A stretch of 64,000 nt of DNA from contig NZ_CP083370.1 in assembly GCF_017488845.2 (NCBI RefSeq), positions 1,922,001 through 1,986,000 on the forward strand, read 5' to 3'. A program made the position numbers and the translations under genes. Below the pieces are notes generated by a model. It was not told where the DNA came from, did no database searches, and saw only the letters and a list, made by a program, of their open reading frames with translations. Below, piece by piece: positions 36,036 to 45,147 of the stretch (positions within the stretch are counted from its first letter, which is position 1; each line of letters starts with the position of its first letter). The stretch comes from Ensifer canadensis (GTDB lineage Bacteria; Pseudomonadota; Alphaproteobacteria; Rhizobiales; Rhizobiaceae).

Positions 36036-36414
36036 GGCTTTGTCTCCTAGGGCGAACGCCGCCAAAACAACGGATCGGGGCGAATCGGGCAGCTGTTATT
36101 TTAGGAATTGAAAAAAGCCACGGAGAAGGCAAGAGAAAAGGCTGATGCCACTTTCCACACATGATTTGTCATTTGCCGTTCGAGTGGGATTTCAGTCCTT
36201 CGCCCAGTTCGTCGTGGCGACCAAATTAATTCTTTTTATCAATGACTTGCTACATTTCCACATAGGCAACCGCCATTTGCCTCGGATCGAGCCGGCGCCA
36301 CCCTCTTCTTGCTTCAATGGACCGAAACGGCGCGGCGCATCTCTTCCCACTCTATGTCGACAGGGCGGATCGGCCAATACAAGTGCCAATCGGGGGCAAA
36401 CGTGAACTGCAAAT
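36036..36414. other. intergenic stretch upstream of ftsZ2 and left of the IS
   Basis: AT-rich patches near 36100 and 36220-36260 could hold the ftsZ2 promoter. No gene is supported. Confidence 0.5.
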
Positions 36415-36490
36415 TGGAGTGCGCCCCTGAGGGTGGACAGATAGGCATGATGAATTGACCGGGCTGGCCGGGTTTCCGAAAGTGGAACCC

Positions 36491-36839
36491 ATGGCAAAAC
36501 ATCGCATTCACAGTATGGAATTCAAACGGCAGGTCGCGCAGGAGTTTGTCGCGGGCGAGACCTTGCATGGCCTGTCAAAGCGCCACGACGTGTCGCGCAA
36601 CTTGATCCGGATTTGGGTGAGCAAGTATGAGCAAGGTGCGTTCGACGACGACGCTCAGGCCGCCGACCTTATTCAGGAATACGGCCCGGATTGCAGCGCT
36701 TGAACGCCTCGTTGGCAAACAGGCGCTGGAACTGGAGTTTCTAAAGGGGGCTCTGAAAAACGCACCGCGGCCGAGAAGCGGAGCTACATCCGCCATCACC
36801 GGCCCGCTGGTATCTCCGTCGCCGAAGGATGCGAGCTGA
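36491..36839 (+). pseudogene. IS3-family transposase orfA, frameshifted
   Basis: Starts MAKHRIHSMEFKRQVAQEF and includes the HTH LHGLSKRHDVSRNLIRIW. At about 36680 the frame slips: QAADLIQEY continues only in the next frame as [19 protein letters not shown] and ends PSPKDAS. The usual sequence would read [14 protein letters not shown], which fits loss of two bases. This break lies inside orfA, not at the normal orfA/orfB programmed frameshift site. Confidence 0.8.
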
Positions 36840-37636
36840 TGGGTATCGCACGCTCGACCTATTATGACCGCCCGGAAATGCCTGTCGACGATACCTCTAT
36901 CGTCGAGGCGATGTTTGCCATCTGCGATGAATTTGAATTCTACGGCTACCGTCGCGTTGGTGCCGCGCTACGCCAGCAGGGTTGGGTCATCAACCACAAG
37001 AAGATCAGACGGTTAATGCGTCAACACGATCTGCATCCGAAGATTCGCCGCAGGTTCGTCGCCACCACCGACAGCAATCATGATGGCCTGATCTTCCCGA
37101 ACCTGGCGAAGGACATCGTGCCGACCGGCCCCAACCAGCTCTGGGTTTCCGACATCACTTACGTCGCGCTGCCAACCCGCTTCATCTATGTCGCGGTCAT
37201 CCTCGATGCCTGGTCACGGTTGATCGTCGGTTACGCCGTCAATCGGAGTATCGACGCGCGTCTGACGGTTGCAGCATTAAAGGCAGCGATAGAGCGTCGG
37301 CGGCCGCCATCGGGCTGCATACATCATTCCGACCGCGGTTCCCAATACGCAGCTCAGGTCTACAGGGATGCACTGGCTGGCGGTGGTCTCGTCGGCTCAA
37401 TGGGCCGCAGGGGGAATCCCTATGACAATGCCAAAGCCGAAAGCTTCATGAAGACGCTGAAGGTCGAAGCGGTGTACCCGATGGCCTATGAAACTTTCGA
37501 AGAGGTGACCGAACACCTTCCCCACTTCATCGAGGAGGTTTACAACACACGCAGACTTCATTCAGCGCTCGGCTATCTGAGCCCGCAGCAGTTCGAGGAT
37601 CAACACATCCGGCAGACTGGCAAAACAGCGGCCTGA
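36839..37636 (+). CDS. IS3-family transposase orfB (DDE integrase)
   Basis: 265 residues starting [15 protein letters not shown]. The HTH_21 region ([15 protein letters not shown]) precedes the rve integrase core. Catalytic residues are visible: Asp in [10 protein letters not shown], Asp in [11 protein letters not shown] and Glu in [13 protein letters not shown]. The ATG overlaps the orfA stop (TGATG). orfB is intact, but transposition by an OrfAB fusion would need orfA in frame. Confidence 0.92.
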   Translation: MGIARSTYYDRPEMPVDDTSIVEAMFAICDEFEFYGYRRVGAALRQQGWVINHKKIRRLMRQHDLHPKIRRRFVATTDSNHDGLIFPNLAKDIVPTGPNQLWVSDITYVALPTRFIYVAVILDAWSRLIVGYAVNRSIDARLTVAALKAAIERRRPPSGCIHHSDRGSQYAAQVYRDALAGGGLVGSMGRRGNPYDNAKAESFMKTLKVEAVYPMAYETFEEVTEHLPHFIEEVYNTRRLHSALGYLSPQQFEDQHIRQTGKTAA

Positions 37637-37678
37637 TCACTGTCCACCCTCAGGGGCGCACTCCAAATGGCGGCCAGA

Positions 37679-37855
37679 TTTGCCCCTCACCCCAGCCCTC
37701 TCCCCGCGTGCGGGGAGAGGGAGAACCGAGCGTGCGGCCCCCTCCAATTCTCCGCACGTCCAATTCCATCCCTCTTGCGGAATGCGTCTCGGCGGGTGCC
37801 GCAAAGTCCCTTCTCCCCGCCAGCGGGGAGAAGGTCCCGGCAGGGGGATGAGGGG
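37679..37855. repeat. Repeat family D (REP-like), two units
   Basis: CTCTCCCCGCGTGCGGGGAG at about 37697-37720 and TTCTCCCCGCCAGCGGGGAG at about 37810-37835, with flanking CCCTCACCCC/GAGGGG. Same family at 52428-52660 and 63202-63383. Confidence 0.75.
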
Positions 37856-37892
37856 CGGATCACCGCGATAACCCCGTCCCTCGACGGGCGGT

Positions 37893-38501
37893 CTAAGCCT
37901 CAAAGCTCGGCCGCGCCCGCACCCTTTCCAGCCAGCGCTGGACATTCCTGAGATCTCCCGGCACCTCCATGCCGAAGACGTCGCCAAGCCAGGCGCAGAC
38001 GCCGGCGGTGATGTCCGCGATCGAGAACTTGTCGCCGGCAAGGAACGGCCGGCCATCGGCAAGCTCCCGGTCGAGCCAACCCCATTTCCTCGGCACCGCC
38101 TGCCGCTCGGTCTCGGCGAAGGCGGGAAACTGCCTCAGGCGGTCCTTGAAGAAAGCATCGGAATGCAGCGCGACATTGCCGATGGTGCCAAAAATCACCA
38201 GCTCGGCCCGCCGGTTCCACATTTCCACTTTGGCACCGCTGACGGCGTCGCTGCCGAAAAGCTGCGGTTCGCGGTGCGTCTCCTCGAGATAGCGGCAGAT
38301 GGCGACGCTCTCGGTGATGACGGTGCCGTCATCCAGTTCCAGCACCGGGATCTGGCCAAGCGAATTGAGCGCGAGGAACTCGGGCCCCCTGTGCTCCGCC
38401 TTGGCGAAATCGACGTCCACCATCGGCAATTCGATGCCCTTCTCCGCCATGAAGATACGCACCCGGTACGAATTCGGTCCCATGCCCTGATAAAGTTTCA
38501 T
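37893..38501 (-). CDS. glutathione S-transferase family protein
   Basis: 202 residues. Thioredoxin-like N-terminal domain: MKLYQGMGPNSYRVRIFMAE, NSLGQIPVLELDDG (cis-Pro loop) and TVITESVAICRYLEE (Glu-Ser glutathione contact). C-terminal helical domain with FLAGDKFSIADITAG, the N-capping box. Conjugates glutathione to an unknown electrophile, or acts as a reductase. Starts with GGGAGGAAGCG upstream. Single gene. Confidence 0.9.
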   Translation of the reverse strand: MKLYQGMGPNSYRVRIFMAEKGIELPMVDVDFAKAEHRGPEFLALNSLGQIPVLELDDGTVITESVAICRYLEETHREPQLFGSDAVSGAKVEMWNRRAELVIFGTIGNVALHSDAFFKDRLRQFPAFAETERQAVPRKWGWLDRELADGRPFLAGDKFSIADITAGVCAWLGDVFGMEVPGDLRNVQRWLERVRARPSFEA

Positions 38502-38719
38502 CGCTTCCTCCCATCGGCTCGCACGGCATGATTGCCGCCCCGTCGTGATGCAGCCACTATGCCATACCAGTTGTTTTTAGCAACCAGTTTTATTTAACTA
38601 TATAGTTTATTTCGAGCCGCGGTTGCGCAAGCCGACTGCGTCAAAGTCGCCAGGCGCAAAGGTAACCCGACTTGAACACCGCCGGGCTCCGTGGACTGCT
38701 GCTGCAACAGGAGCCGCGC

Positions 38720-39016
38720 ATGCAGATCAGAGCCCTGGCCCTTTCGGCTGTCGCGCTTCTCGGCGCCGGCGCTTCCCATGCCGCCCTTGCGCCGAACTAT
38801 CAGCGCGCCAACGAACTGACCGCGATCATCAGCGCCGTTGCCGCAGCAGTGCCGAAATATCCGATCGACAAGATCATCAGCCAGGGGCGCGACCGCTATA
38901 CGGTGGTCGCCGGCAAATGCACCGTCATCGCCCACATCGTCGGCCTGCCGGCAGAGCCGGGGCTGGTCGGACCAAGACAGTTCAAGGTGGAGCTCGACAG
39001 ACCGCGTTGCGATTGA
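38720..39016 (+). CDS. 98-aa exported hypothetical protein
   Basis: 98 residues from ATG 38720. A signal peptide (MQIRALALSAVALLGAGASHA) is followed by a small periplasmic domain with one Cys pair (GKCTV and PRCD) that could form a disulfide. ATG 38672 is an alternative without a signal peptide. No family recognised. Confidence 0.6.
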   Translation: MQIRALALSAVALLGAGASHAALAPNYQRANELTAIISAVAAAVPKYPIDKIISQGRDRYTVVAGKCTVIAHIVGLPAEPGLVGPRQFKVELDRPRCD

Positions 39017-39089
39017 TGTTTCTGCCTGCCTGTCGACCCGGCGCAGATGCTGCCTACCGTCGGTCGCGATCGGCGCTTATCCTATGCCC

Positions 39090-40115
39090 TCAAAGCCGCC
39101 AGCTGCTGGCAATCGCGAAGGTCGCTTTCTGTCCAACAGGAATGGCCGTGCCGCCATAGGCCTTCAGTGCCTGCCCGTCCGGCAGCGCCAGCGTCAGCGC
39201 AAAGCGTTCGCCCTCGTAGACGCAAGCCTTGACCTCGAGCGCGATGCCGTCGGCGGTGAGCCGCACATGCTCGGGCCGCACCAGCACGTCGCGACGAAGG
39301 CCGCTGTCGGTGGAGCCGATTGCCTGGCGGAGCATCGGCCACTCCAGCGCCCTCGGCGCGCCCTCTGGTAGTGGTAGCCTGAGGATCGAGCCGCGGCCGA
39401 TCAGCCCGCCGACAACACTGCCTTCCGGGCGGGTATAGATTTCCGCCGGCGGCGCCAGTTGCACCAGCCGCCCCTCCGACATCACGGCAACATCGGTCGC
39501 CAGCGCCATCGCTTCCGACTGGTCGTGCGTAACATAGACCATCGTTGCGCCGGAGCGCTCATGGAAGATGCGGAAGGTCTCCTCCATCGATTTACGCAGG
39601 TGCTGGTCGAGATTGGCGAGCGGCTCGTCGAGCAGCACCACATCGGGCGACGTCACCAGGCAGCGCGCCAGCGCCACCCGCTGCCGCTCTCCGCCGGAAA
39701 GGGCCGCAGGTCGGCGCTCGGCATAATCGGTGAGTTTTACCAGCGCCAGCGCCTCGCCGACGCGGCTGCGCCAGGTCTCGCCGGAAATGCCGCGCACCTT
39801 CAGGGGATAGCCGACATTTTCCGCCACGGTCATATGCGGCCAGAGCGCATAGGACTGGAACACCATCGCCATGTTGCGCTTTTCCGGCGGCAGCGCCCGC
39901 GAGGCATCCGATAGCCGGCGCTCGCCATAGTCGATCGAGCCGTCGGTCGGCTGCTCGAAGCCGGCGATCATGCGCAGCACCGTGGTCTTGCCGCAGCCAG
40001 ATGGCCCAAGCAGCGCCAGAAACCCGCCTTCGCGCACCGTCAGCGACACGTCGGAGACGGCAGGACGACCGCCGCCGAAATCCTTGGTCAGGTGATTGAG
40101 GATCAGTTGCGCCAC
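39090..40115 (-). CDS. ABC transporter ATP-binding protein, FbpC/AfuC-like
   Basis: 341 residues from GTG 40115, which overlaps the permease gene by 13 bases. Walker A is GPSGCGKTTVLRMIAGFE, the signature is LSGGERQRVALARCL, Walker B is VVLLDEPLANLD, and the switch His is in YVTHDQSEAM. A C-terminal regulatory (TOBE-like) domain follows from about 240. It energises import by the two genes upstream. The family handles ferric iron and sometimes thiamine or phosphonates. Confidence 0.9.
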   Translation of the reverse strand: MAQLILNHLTKDFGGGRPAVSDVSLTVREGGFLALLGPSGCGKTTVLRMIAGFEQPTDGSIDYGERRLSDASRALPPEKRNMAMVFQSYALWPHMTVAENVGYPLKVRGISGETWRSRVGEALALVKLTDYAERRPAALSGGERQRVALARCLVTSPDVVLLDEPLANLDQHLRKSMEETFRIFHERSGATMVYVTHDQSEAMALATDVAVMSEGRLVQLAPPAEIYTRPEGSVVGGLIGRGSILRLPLPEGAPRALEWPMLRQAIGSTDSGLRRDVLVRPEHVRLTADGIALEVKACVYEGERFALTLALPDGQALKAYGGTAIPVGQKATFAIASSWRL

Positions 40116-41905
40116 GGCAGCACGCCTTCCGGTAGATAGTTTGCAAGGGCCTCGAGCGCCGCCATCAGTACCATCACCATGATGACGACCAGCACCGAGA
40201 GCGCCGACGCCAGATCGGATGAGCCGCTGTCGTCGAGGTTGAAGATCGCCACCCCCAGCGTCTGCGTACCCGCCGACCACAGCAGGGCTGAAACCGTCAG
40301 CTCATTGGCGGCTATCAGAAAGACGAGGATGATCGAAGCGCCCGCCGCCGGCGCCACCAGCGGCAGGATGACGTCGCGCATGCGTCGGAAGAAACCGGCG
40401 CCCGACAGCCGCGCCGCCTCCTCCAGCGATGGGTCCATCTGCAGGAAGGCGCTCATAACCGGCTTCAGGCTGACGGCAAGGAACGAGGAGAAATACGCAA
40501 TCAGGATGATCCAGATGGTGCCGTAGAGCGATACCTTGAGGATCGGCAGCGGCGCTGCAAAGGTGAGGATGAAAGCAACCGCCAAAACAATGCCGGGCAG
40601 CGCATAGGGAATCTCGATCAGGATGCCGATCGTGCTTGAAAGCGCACCCTTGCGCCGGTTCATGAGATAGGCGGCCGGCACCGCGACGACGAGCAGCCCG
40701 AGCGCCGCCGTGCTCGCCAGGAACAGCGAATTGCCAAAGGCGCTCAGCGTCATCGTCTGGCGAAAGAGAATTTCTTCATAGGCGCGCAGCGAGACGGTCT
40801 GAAGGTTGAGCGGCACGCCATAGGCCGGAACCAGCGAGCTGGCGATCAGCGCCGCCAGCGGCGCTACCAACACCAGAAACAGGATCGCCGAAAGCGCCAG
40901 TTCGACAGCCACACGAAAGCGCCCGAGCGAAAAGGCGGCGCTGGCGCCGGAAAGGCCGATGATGCGGTAGTCCCTGCCCGCCAGCGCGCGCTGTTGAAGG
41001 ATCAGCCCGGCGGCCGCGATCACAGCGATCAGGCTGGAGAGCAGCGCGATCTCGCCGAAGGTGCCGGTGCCGAAGCTCGCGAGCCGCGTGTAGATCAGCG
41101 TCGGCAGCACCGAAATCCCGGCGGGAATGCCGAGGATCGCCGGAATGCCGAAATTGCCGACGCCGGAGACGAAGGCGATTGCGGCACCGGCGATCAGCCC
41201 GGGGGCGGCCAGTGGCGCAACGATATCGAGAAAGACGCGAAACGGCGACGCGCCGGAAAGTCTTGCCGCCTCCACCCCGTCGCGCGGCGACGCAGCCAGC
41301 CCCGCCTTCAGCGCCAGGAACACCAGCGGCGCGTGCTGCACCCCGAGAAGCAGAGAGATGCCAAACAGCGAATAGAGCGGCTGCGGGCTGCCGAGCGGCG
41401 GTGCGATCCCCAGCGTTTTCAGGAGCGGGCTTGCCGGCCCGGTCATCTCCACCCAGGCAAGGGCCGTCACCTGCGGCGGGATCATCATCGGCAACATGAA
41501 GGCAAAACTCAAAAACAGTTTGCCCCTGACATCGGTGAGCGCCACGGCAAAGGCAAAGAGCGCGCCGATCACAAGCGAGATCAGCATGCCGCCTGTCGCC
41601 GTCACCAGAGTGTTGCGGATGGCCGCATAGGTCGCAGGCTCGGTCAAGACAGCGATGGAATTGCCATTGATCACTCCCGCAAAGCCGGCTTTGGCGAGGC
41701 TGATGAGCGGCAGCGCGCAGAGGAAGAAAAGGCAGGCGAGCACGAAGGGCACCAGCCAGCGCGGCTCGCCGGCGGGCGAAGCACCCGGTCTCGCGCGACC
41801 CGACCCTGGCTCGCTTGACCTCACCCGCCCCGGACGCTGCAGCCCCGCAATGGGAAAGCGCAGCCAGCGGTGCCGGCTGCGCATGGTTTCACCCTGTTCG
41901 GACAT
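40103..41905 (-). CDS. ABC transporter permease, fused double FbpB type
   Basis: 600 residues with about 12 membrane helices, two permease halves in one chain. Each half carries the cytoplasmic EAA loop: DGVEAARLSGASPFRVFLD (about 213-231) and SLEEAARLSGAGFFRRMRD (about 494-512). This is the FbpB/AfuB architecture. It starts 8 bases after the stop of the substrate-binding protein gene and overlaps the ATPase gene, giving a compact three-gene operon. An N-terminal Arg-rich stretch of 45 residues could be shortened if ATG 41884 is used. Confidence 0.9.
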   Translation of the reverse strand: MSEQGETMRSRHRWLRFPIAGLQRPGRVRSSEPGSGRARPGASPAGEPRWLVPFVLACLFFLCALPLISLAKAGFAGVINGNSIAVLTEPATYAAIRNTLVTATGGMLISLVIGALFAFAVALTDVRGKLFLSFAFMLPMMIPPQVTALAWVEMTGPASPLLKTLGIAPPLGSPQPLYSLFGISLLLGVQHAPLVFLALKAGLAASPRDGVEAARLSGASPFRVFLDIVAPLAAPGLIAGAAIAFVSGVGNFGIPAILGIPAGISVLPTLIYTRLASFGTGTFGEIALLSSLIAVIAAAGLILQQRALAGRDYRIIGLSGASAAFSLGRFRVAVELALSAILFLVLVAPLAALIASSLVPAYGVPLNLQTVSLRAYEEILFRQTMTLSAFGNSLFLASTAALGLLVVAVPAAYLMNRRKGALSSTIGILIEIPYALPGIVLAVAFILTFAAPLPILKVSLYGTIWIILIAYFSSFLAVSLKPVMSAFLQMDPSLEEAARLSGAGFFRRMRDVILPLVAPAAGASIILVFLIAANELTVSALLWSAGTQTLGVAIFNLDDSGSSDLASALSVLVVIMVMVLMAALEALANYLPEGVLPWRN

Positions 41906-41913
41906 TCAGGCGA

Positions 41914-42894
41914 TCAGTTCGTACCGAAGATGCCGGAGAAGGTCTTGAGGTCGGCGTCGGAATTCTTCACGGCCGAAGCAGCATTGATCGGCAGAACCTT
42001 GATCGTCTCGCGCGCCGGATAACCTTCGGGCAGCGCCACGCCGTTGCGTGCCGGGATATAGCCCATCTTCACCGCCGTCTTCTGGCCCTCCACCGAGATC
42101 AGGAAGTCGACGAATTTTTTGGCGGCGTCAGGGTTCTTGGCGGTCTTCAGGATGCCGACCGGCTCGGTGACGGCGGAAACGCCCTCGGCCGGGAAGACGA
42201 ACTCGACCGGCGCGCCCTTGGCCTTCTCGCGGATCGCCATGAAGTCGACGATCATGCCGTAGGCCTTCTCGCCGGTGGCGACCGCCTTCAGCACGCCGCC
42301 ATTGCCGCCGGCAGCCGTGGCACCGTTTTCGGCCAGCGCCTTGTAATAATCCCAGCCGAGGCCGTCGATGCCGGCAAGCGTCTGGGCGTGGATGAGGGCC
42401 GCACCCGAGGTCAGCGGGCTCGGCATCGTCACCAGGCCTTTGGCGTCGGCCTTCGCCAGATCCTGCCAACCCTGAGGCTTCGTCGAGGCCGAGGTGTTGT
42501 AGATGATGCCGGTGGTGATCATCTTGGTGGAGTAATAGGCGCCGTCGGCGTCATAGAGCGCCGCGTCGTAGTTGGCCGCTTCCGGCGACTTGTAGGCGAG
42601 CAGCTGGCCGGCTTCCTTCAGGCGCTGCATCGTCACGGTGTCGGCGATCAGAAGCACGTCGGCAACCGGGTTGCCGGCCTCGATCTCGGCCATCAGCTTG
42701 GCCATCAGCTTCGTCGTGCCTTCGCGCACCCACTCCACCTCGACACTGGGATTGGCCGCCTTGAAGGCGTCGACCGTCGCCTGCGCATCCTCGTTCGGCT
42801 GGCTGGTGTAAAGCACCAGGCTCTCGGCAAAGGCGGCGGTGGAAAGCAGCGAAGCGACAAGCGCGCCGGCAACGACGGAAACAAACGATTTCAT
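41914..42894 (-). CDS. periplasmic substrate-binding protein, ferric-iron type
   Basis: 326 residues from ATG 42894 (GAGG 8 bases upstream). Signal peptide MKSFVSVVAGALVASLLS to AFA. The fold is type 2 of the FbpA class: LVLYTSQPNEDAQATVDAF, VEWVREGTTKLMAKL, NPVADVLLIADTVTM and the hinge AYYSTKMITTGIIYNT. First gene of the transporter operon. Iron is the likely substrate by family, but 2-aminoethylphosphonate or thiamine relatives exist. No clear iron-box was recognised upstream. Confidence 0.88.
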   Translation of the reverse strand: MKSFVSVVAGALVASLLSTAAFAESLVLYTSQPNEDAQATVDAFKAANPSVEVEWVREGTTKLMAKLMAEIEAGNPVADVLLIADTVTMQRLKEAGQLLAYKSPEAANYDAALYDADGAYYSTKMITTGIIYNTSASTKPQGWQDLAKADAKGLVTMPSPLTSGAALIHAQTLAGIDGLGWDYYKALAENGATAAGGNGGVLKAVATGEKAYGMIVDFMAIREKAKGAPVEFVFPAEGVSAVTEPVGILKTAKNPDAAKKFVDFLISVEGQKTAVKMGYIPARNGVALPEGYPARETIKVLPINAASAVKNSDADLKTFSGIFGTN

Positions 42895-43033
42895 CGGCAT
42901 ATCCTCGGTTCAAGATGGCGCCGAGCCTTAGAGCCGGTGTTTTACAGGGGTGTGACAGGGCCGCCGGCTGACACACCCTTGACAGCACCGGCAAGCCGCG
43001 AAATCGTGCGCCCCAAACGGATGGAGAATTGTG

Positions 43034-43291
43034 ATGGATACTTTGCTGAAAGTGGCCGGCGCTCTGGTCATCCTGGTATCGGCTGGCGCGGCCGTTGCCG
43101 TAACCCTGCCGTCCTTCGGCGCACCGGCGGTGATGTGGGCGCTGCAATGGGCGCTTCCGGGCATCGGCATCGGCATCGCCCTTGCCGCCTTCGGCTCGAT
43201 GCTCGGCCAATTGAAGCGCATTCGCCTTGCCGCCGAGCGCCAGGCCGATCTGTTCCAATCCATTCTGGAACGCCGTCAGCCCGCGAAATAA
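43034..43291 (+). CDS. 85-aa two-helix membrane protein
   Basis: 85 residues from ATG 43034. Helices at about 5-25 (LKVAGALVILVSAGAAVAV) and 36-56 (LQWALPGIGIGIALAAF), then a basic coiled tail (KRIRLAAERQADLFQSILERR). GGAG upstream. No family recognised. Divergent from the iron-type transporter operon. Confidence 0.6.
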   Translation: MDTLLKVAGALVILVSAGAAVAVTLPSFGAPAVMWALQWALPGIGIGIALAAFGSMLGQLKRIRLAAERQADLFQSILERRQPAK

Positions 43292-43602
43292 CGGTACCGC
43301 TTGCGATCGGCGACGACCCTATCCCGCAGCCATCGGGTGAGACCGTGGGCTCTCGCCGCAGGTCTCTTCGACGTGCGGGAAACACGTCACGCCCATAGAC
43401 AGGCAAACACGTTTCCAGCTTGGCCGCGGCGAAGATGGCGGCAAGGCTCAAGCGCAACCATCTGCTCACCACCCTTCAAAGGTGCAGCACGCACCCCGCC
43501 TGCGGGCCTGCCAGAAAAAATTCGCGAAAAAATCTGCGTCGATGTCACAGGGGCCAATCCTGGCTCGTCATGTAGTCGGAACCAACGAAAGGAAACGGAA
43601 CC
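43292..43602. other. intergenic stretch ending in an ECF41-type promoter
   Basis: No gene is supported; the promoter at 43543-43569 is the only recognised element. Confidence 0.55.
43543..43569 (+). promoter_or_regulatory. ECF41-type promoter
   Basis: TGTCACA (43543-43549), exactly 16 bases, CGTC (43566-43569). This is the promoter consensus I know for ECF41 sigma factors, located 33 bases before the CMD gene start, with the ECF41 gene next in the operon. Autoregulation is therefore likely. Confidence 0.8.
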
Positions 43603-44073
43603 ATGACTGCCAAGATCGACCTTTTCGCCGCCGCTCCGCAACTGATGAAGAGCTGGACCAGCGTCTCTATGTCCGTCGCCGCCAGCCTCGAGTCTGATCT
43701 CATCGAACTCGTCAAGATCCGCGCATCCCAGATCAACGGCTGCGCCAACTGCATCAACATGCACACCCAGGAAGCGCGCGCCAAGGGCGAGACCGAGCAG
43801 CGTATCTACCTGCTGTCGGCCTGGCGCGAAGCCCCCTGCTATTCCGAACGCGAGCGCGCCGCGCTAGGCTGGACCGAGGCGCTCACTCGCCTGTCGGAGG
43901 GCCATACCCACGAAAGCGCTCGTCAGGCTCTGCAGAACCATTTCACCGAGGAGGAGCAGGTGAAGCTCACGCTCATGATCAACGTCATCAACGGCTGGAA
44001 CCGCCTGGCCGTCGGCTTCGGCCTCTGGATCGAGCCGGCAGCGGCAAAGGCAGTCGCCGAGGTCGCCGCCTGA
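43603..44073 (+). CDS. carboxymuconolactone decarboxylase/AhpD-like protein, ECF41 partner
   Basis: 156 residues. The AhpD-like fold shows the redox motif GCANC (Cys47, Cys50) followed by INMHTQEARAKGE with His54. Such proteins act as peroxidase-linked thiol reductants or decarboxylases. GGAAACGGAACC precedes the start. Its TGA overlaps the ATG of the sigma factor (ATGA-type, sharing base 44073). CMD proteins are the standard genomic neighbours and targets of ECF41 sigma factors. Confidence 0.9.
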   Translation: MTAKIDLFAAAPQLMKSWTSVSMSVAASLESDLIELVKIRASQINGCANCINMHTQEARAKGETEQRIYLLSAWREAPCYSERERAALGWTEALTRLSEGHTHESARQALQNHFTEEEQVKLTLMINVINGWNRLAVGFGLWIEPAAAKAVAEVAA

Positions 44074-44930
44074 TGACGGGCAACGCCCAGCTCGACGCAG
44101 CGGCCGGTTTCGACCCGCTGCGTCCGAAACTCATGCGCGTTGCCTATCGCATGCTCGGCTCGGTCGCCGACGCCGAGGACATAGTGCAGGAGGCCTTCAT
44201 CCGCTGGATGGGGGCCGACCGCTCCGCGGTGCGCGAGCCCGAAGCGTTCCTGCGAAGCACCGTCACCCGGCTCTGTCTCGACCAGCTGAAGTCGGCGCGG
44301 CGCCAGCGCGAGACTTATGTCGGCCCCTGGCTTCCCGACCCCGTCGTCGAGGAGGAACCGGAAGAGGACGTCACCCTGCCCCTGATGCTCGCTCTGGAGC
44401 GCCTGTCGCCGCTCGAGCGCGCCGCCTTCCTGCTGCACGACGTCTTCGGCCTCAGCTTCGAGGAAGTCGCCGCGACGATCGAGCGCGACCCGGCCGCCTG
44501 CCGCCAGCTCGCCGCCCGCGCCCGCACCCATGTCCGCGAGGCGCGGCCCCGCTTCCATGTCGAGCAGGCGCGCGGCGTCGAACTTGCCGAAGCCTTCTTC
44601 ACCGCCTCGCGCAGCGGCGACCTGAAGACGCTCGGCGCCATGCTCGCCTCCGATGTCAGCATCCACGCCGACGGCGGCGGCAAGCGCCCCGCAGCGATGC
44701 GCCCCATCCTCGGCTTCGAGGCGGTTCTCGGCGTGCACGAAAAACTGGCGGTCGCCTTCCGCACGCAGATCTCGACGCTCGTGCGCTCCGGCTTCATCAA
44801 CGGCCTGCCCGGCTTCGTCACTCGCGAAGCCGACGGCGAACTGCAGTCGACAGCACTAGAGATCGAGGACGGTAAGGTCGTGGCGATCTACATCGTGCGC
44901 AATCCCGACAAGCTGGGGCATCTGCACTAA
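44073..44930 (+). CDS. ECF41-group sigma factor with SnoaL-like C-terminal extension
   Basis: 285 residues. Sigma-2 region: LRPKLMRVAYRMLGSVADAE and DIVQEAFIRW. Sigma-4 region: LSPLERAAFLLHDVFGLSF. Three ECF41 hallmark motifs are present: WLPDP (86-90) in the linker, DGGGK (200-204) and NPDKL (277-281) in the SnoaL-like extension, which in this group regulates the sigma factor instead of an anti-sigma protein. It is co-transcribed with the CMD gene behind a matching promoter. Confidence 0.93.
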   Translation: MTGNAQLDAAAGFDPLRPKLMRVAYRMLGSVADAEDIVQEAFIRWMGADRSAVREPEAFLRSTVTRLCLDQLKSARRQRETYVGPWLPDPVVEEEPEEDVTLPLMLALERLSPLERAAFLLHDVFGLSFEEVAATIERDPAACRQLAARARTHVREARPRFHVEQARGVELAEAFFTASRSGDLKTLGAMLASDVSIHADGGGKRPAAMRPILGFEAVLGVHEKLAVAFRTQISTLVRSGFINGLPGFVTREADGELQSTALEIEDGKVVAIYIVRNPDKLGHLH

Positions 44931-44931
44931 G

Positions 44932-45119
44932 AGCATTTCCAGGAAAAGCGCGAAGCGGCTTTCCGTCAGGAAATGCTAAAAAACAGAGAGATAGAGCGTT
45001 TTCGTCTAAATCGGAAACGTTCTACAGCGCCGCGCGTCTTAGGTCGCTGTAGCACTTTGAATTGCTGCATGTTTTTGTCCTTAAATCGAATAGGATCTAA
45101 GGATAAAAACATGCAGTAG
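44932..45119 (+). repeat. composite repeat: family B followed by family A copy 5
   Basis: Family B at 44932-45010 runs directly into family A at 45023-45119. The A copy has lost most of its first hairpin (GCGCGTCTTAGGTCGC) but has the best-preserved second one: GCATGTTTTTGTCCTTA pairs with TAAGGATAAAAACATGC. Confidence 0.8.
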
Positions 45120-45147
45120 GAGTTGTGGATCGCATGCTCGGACGTGG

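Larger units (their letters stand above)
36415..37665 (+). mobile_element. IS3-family insertion sequence (1251 bp)
   Basis: Perfect 26-bp terminal inverted repeats lie at 36415-36440 and 37640-37665, beginning TGGAGTGCGCCCC and ending GGTGGACAG. The element is flanked on each side by the 3-bp direct repeat AAT (36412-36414 and 37666-37668), the target duplication expected for IS3. Inside are orfA (frameshifted) and orfB. The perfect ends and duplication suggest a recent insertion. Confidence 0.92.

Noticed and set aside
42901..43030. iron-responsive box upstream of the ABC transporter
   Set aside because: No convincing RirA- or Fur-type palindrome could be identified by eye.
41815..43398. 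527-codon open frame on the plus strand
   Set aside because: Antisense shadow of the ABC substrate-binding protein gene.
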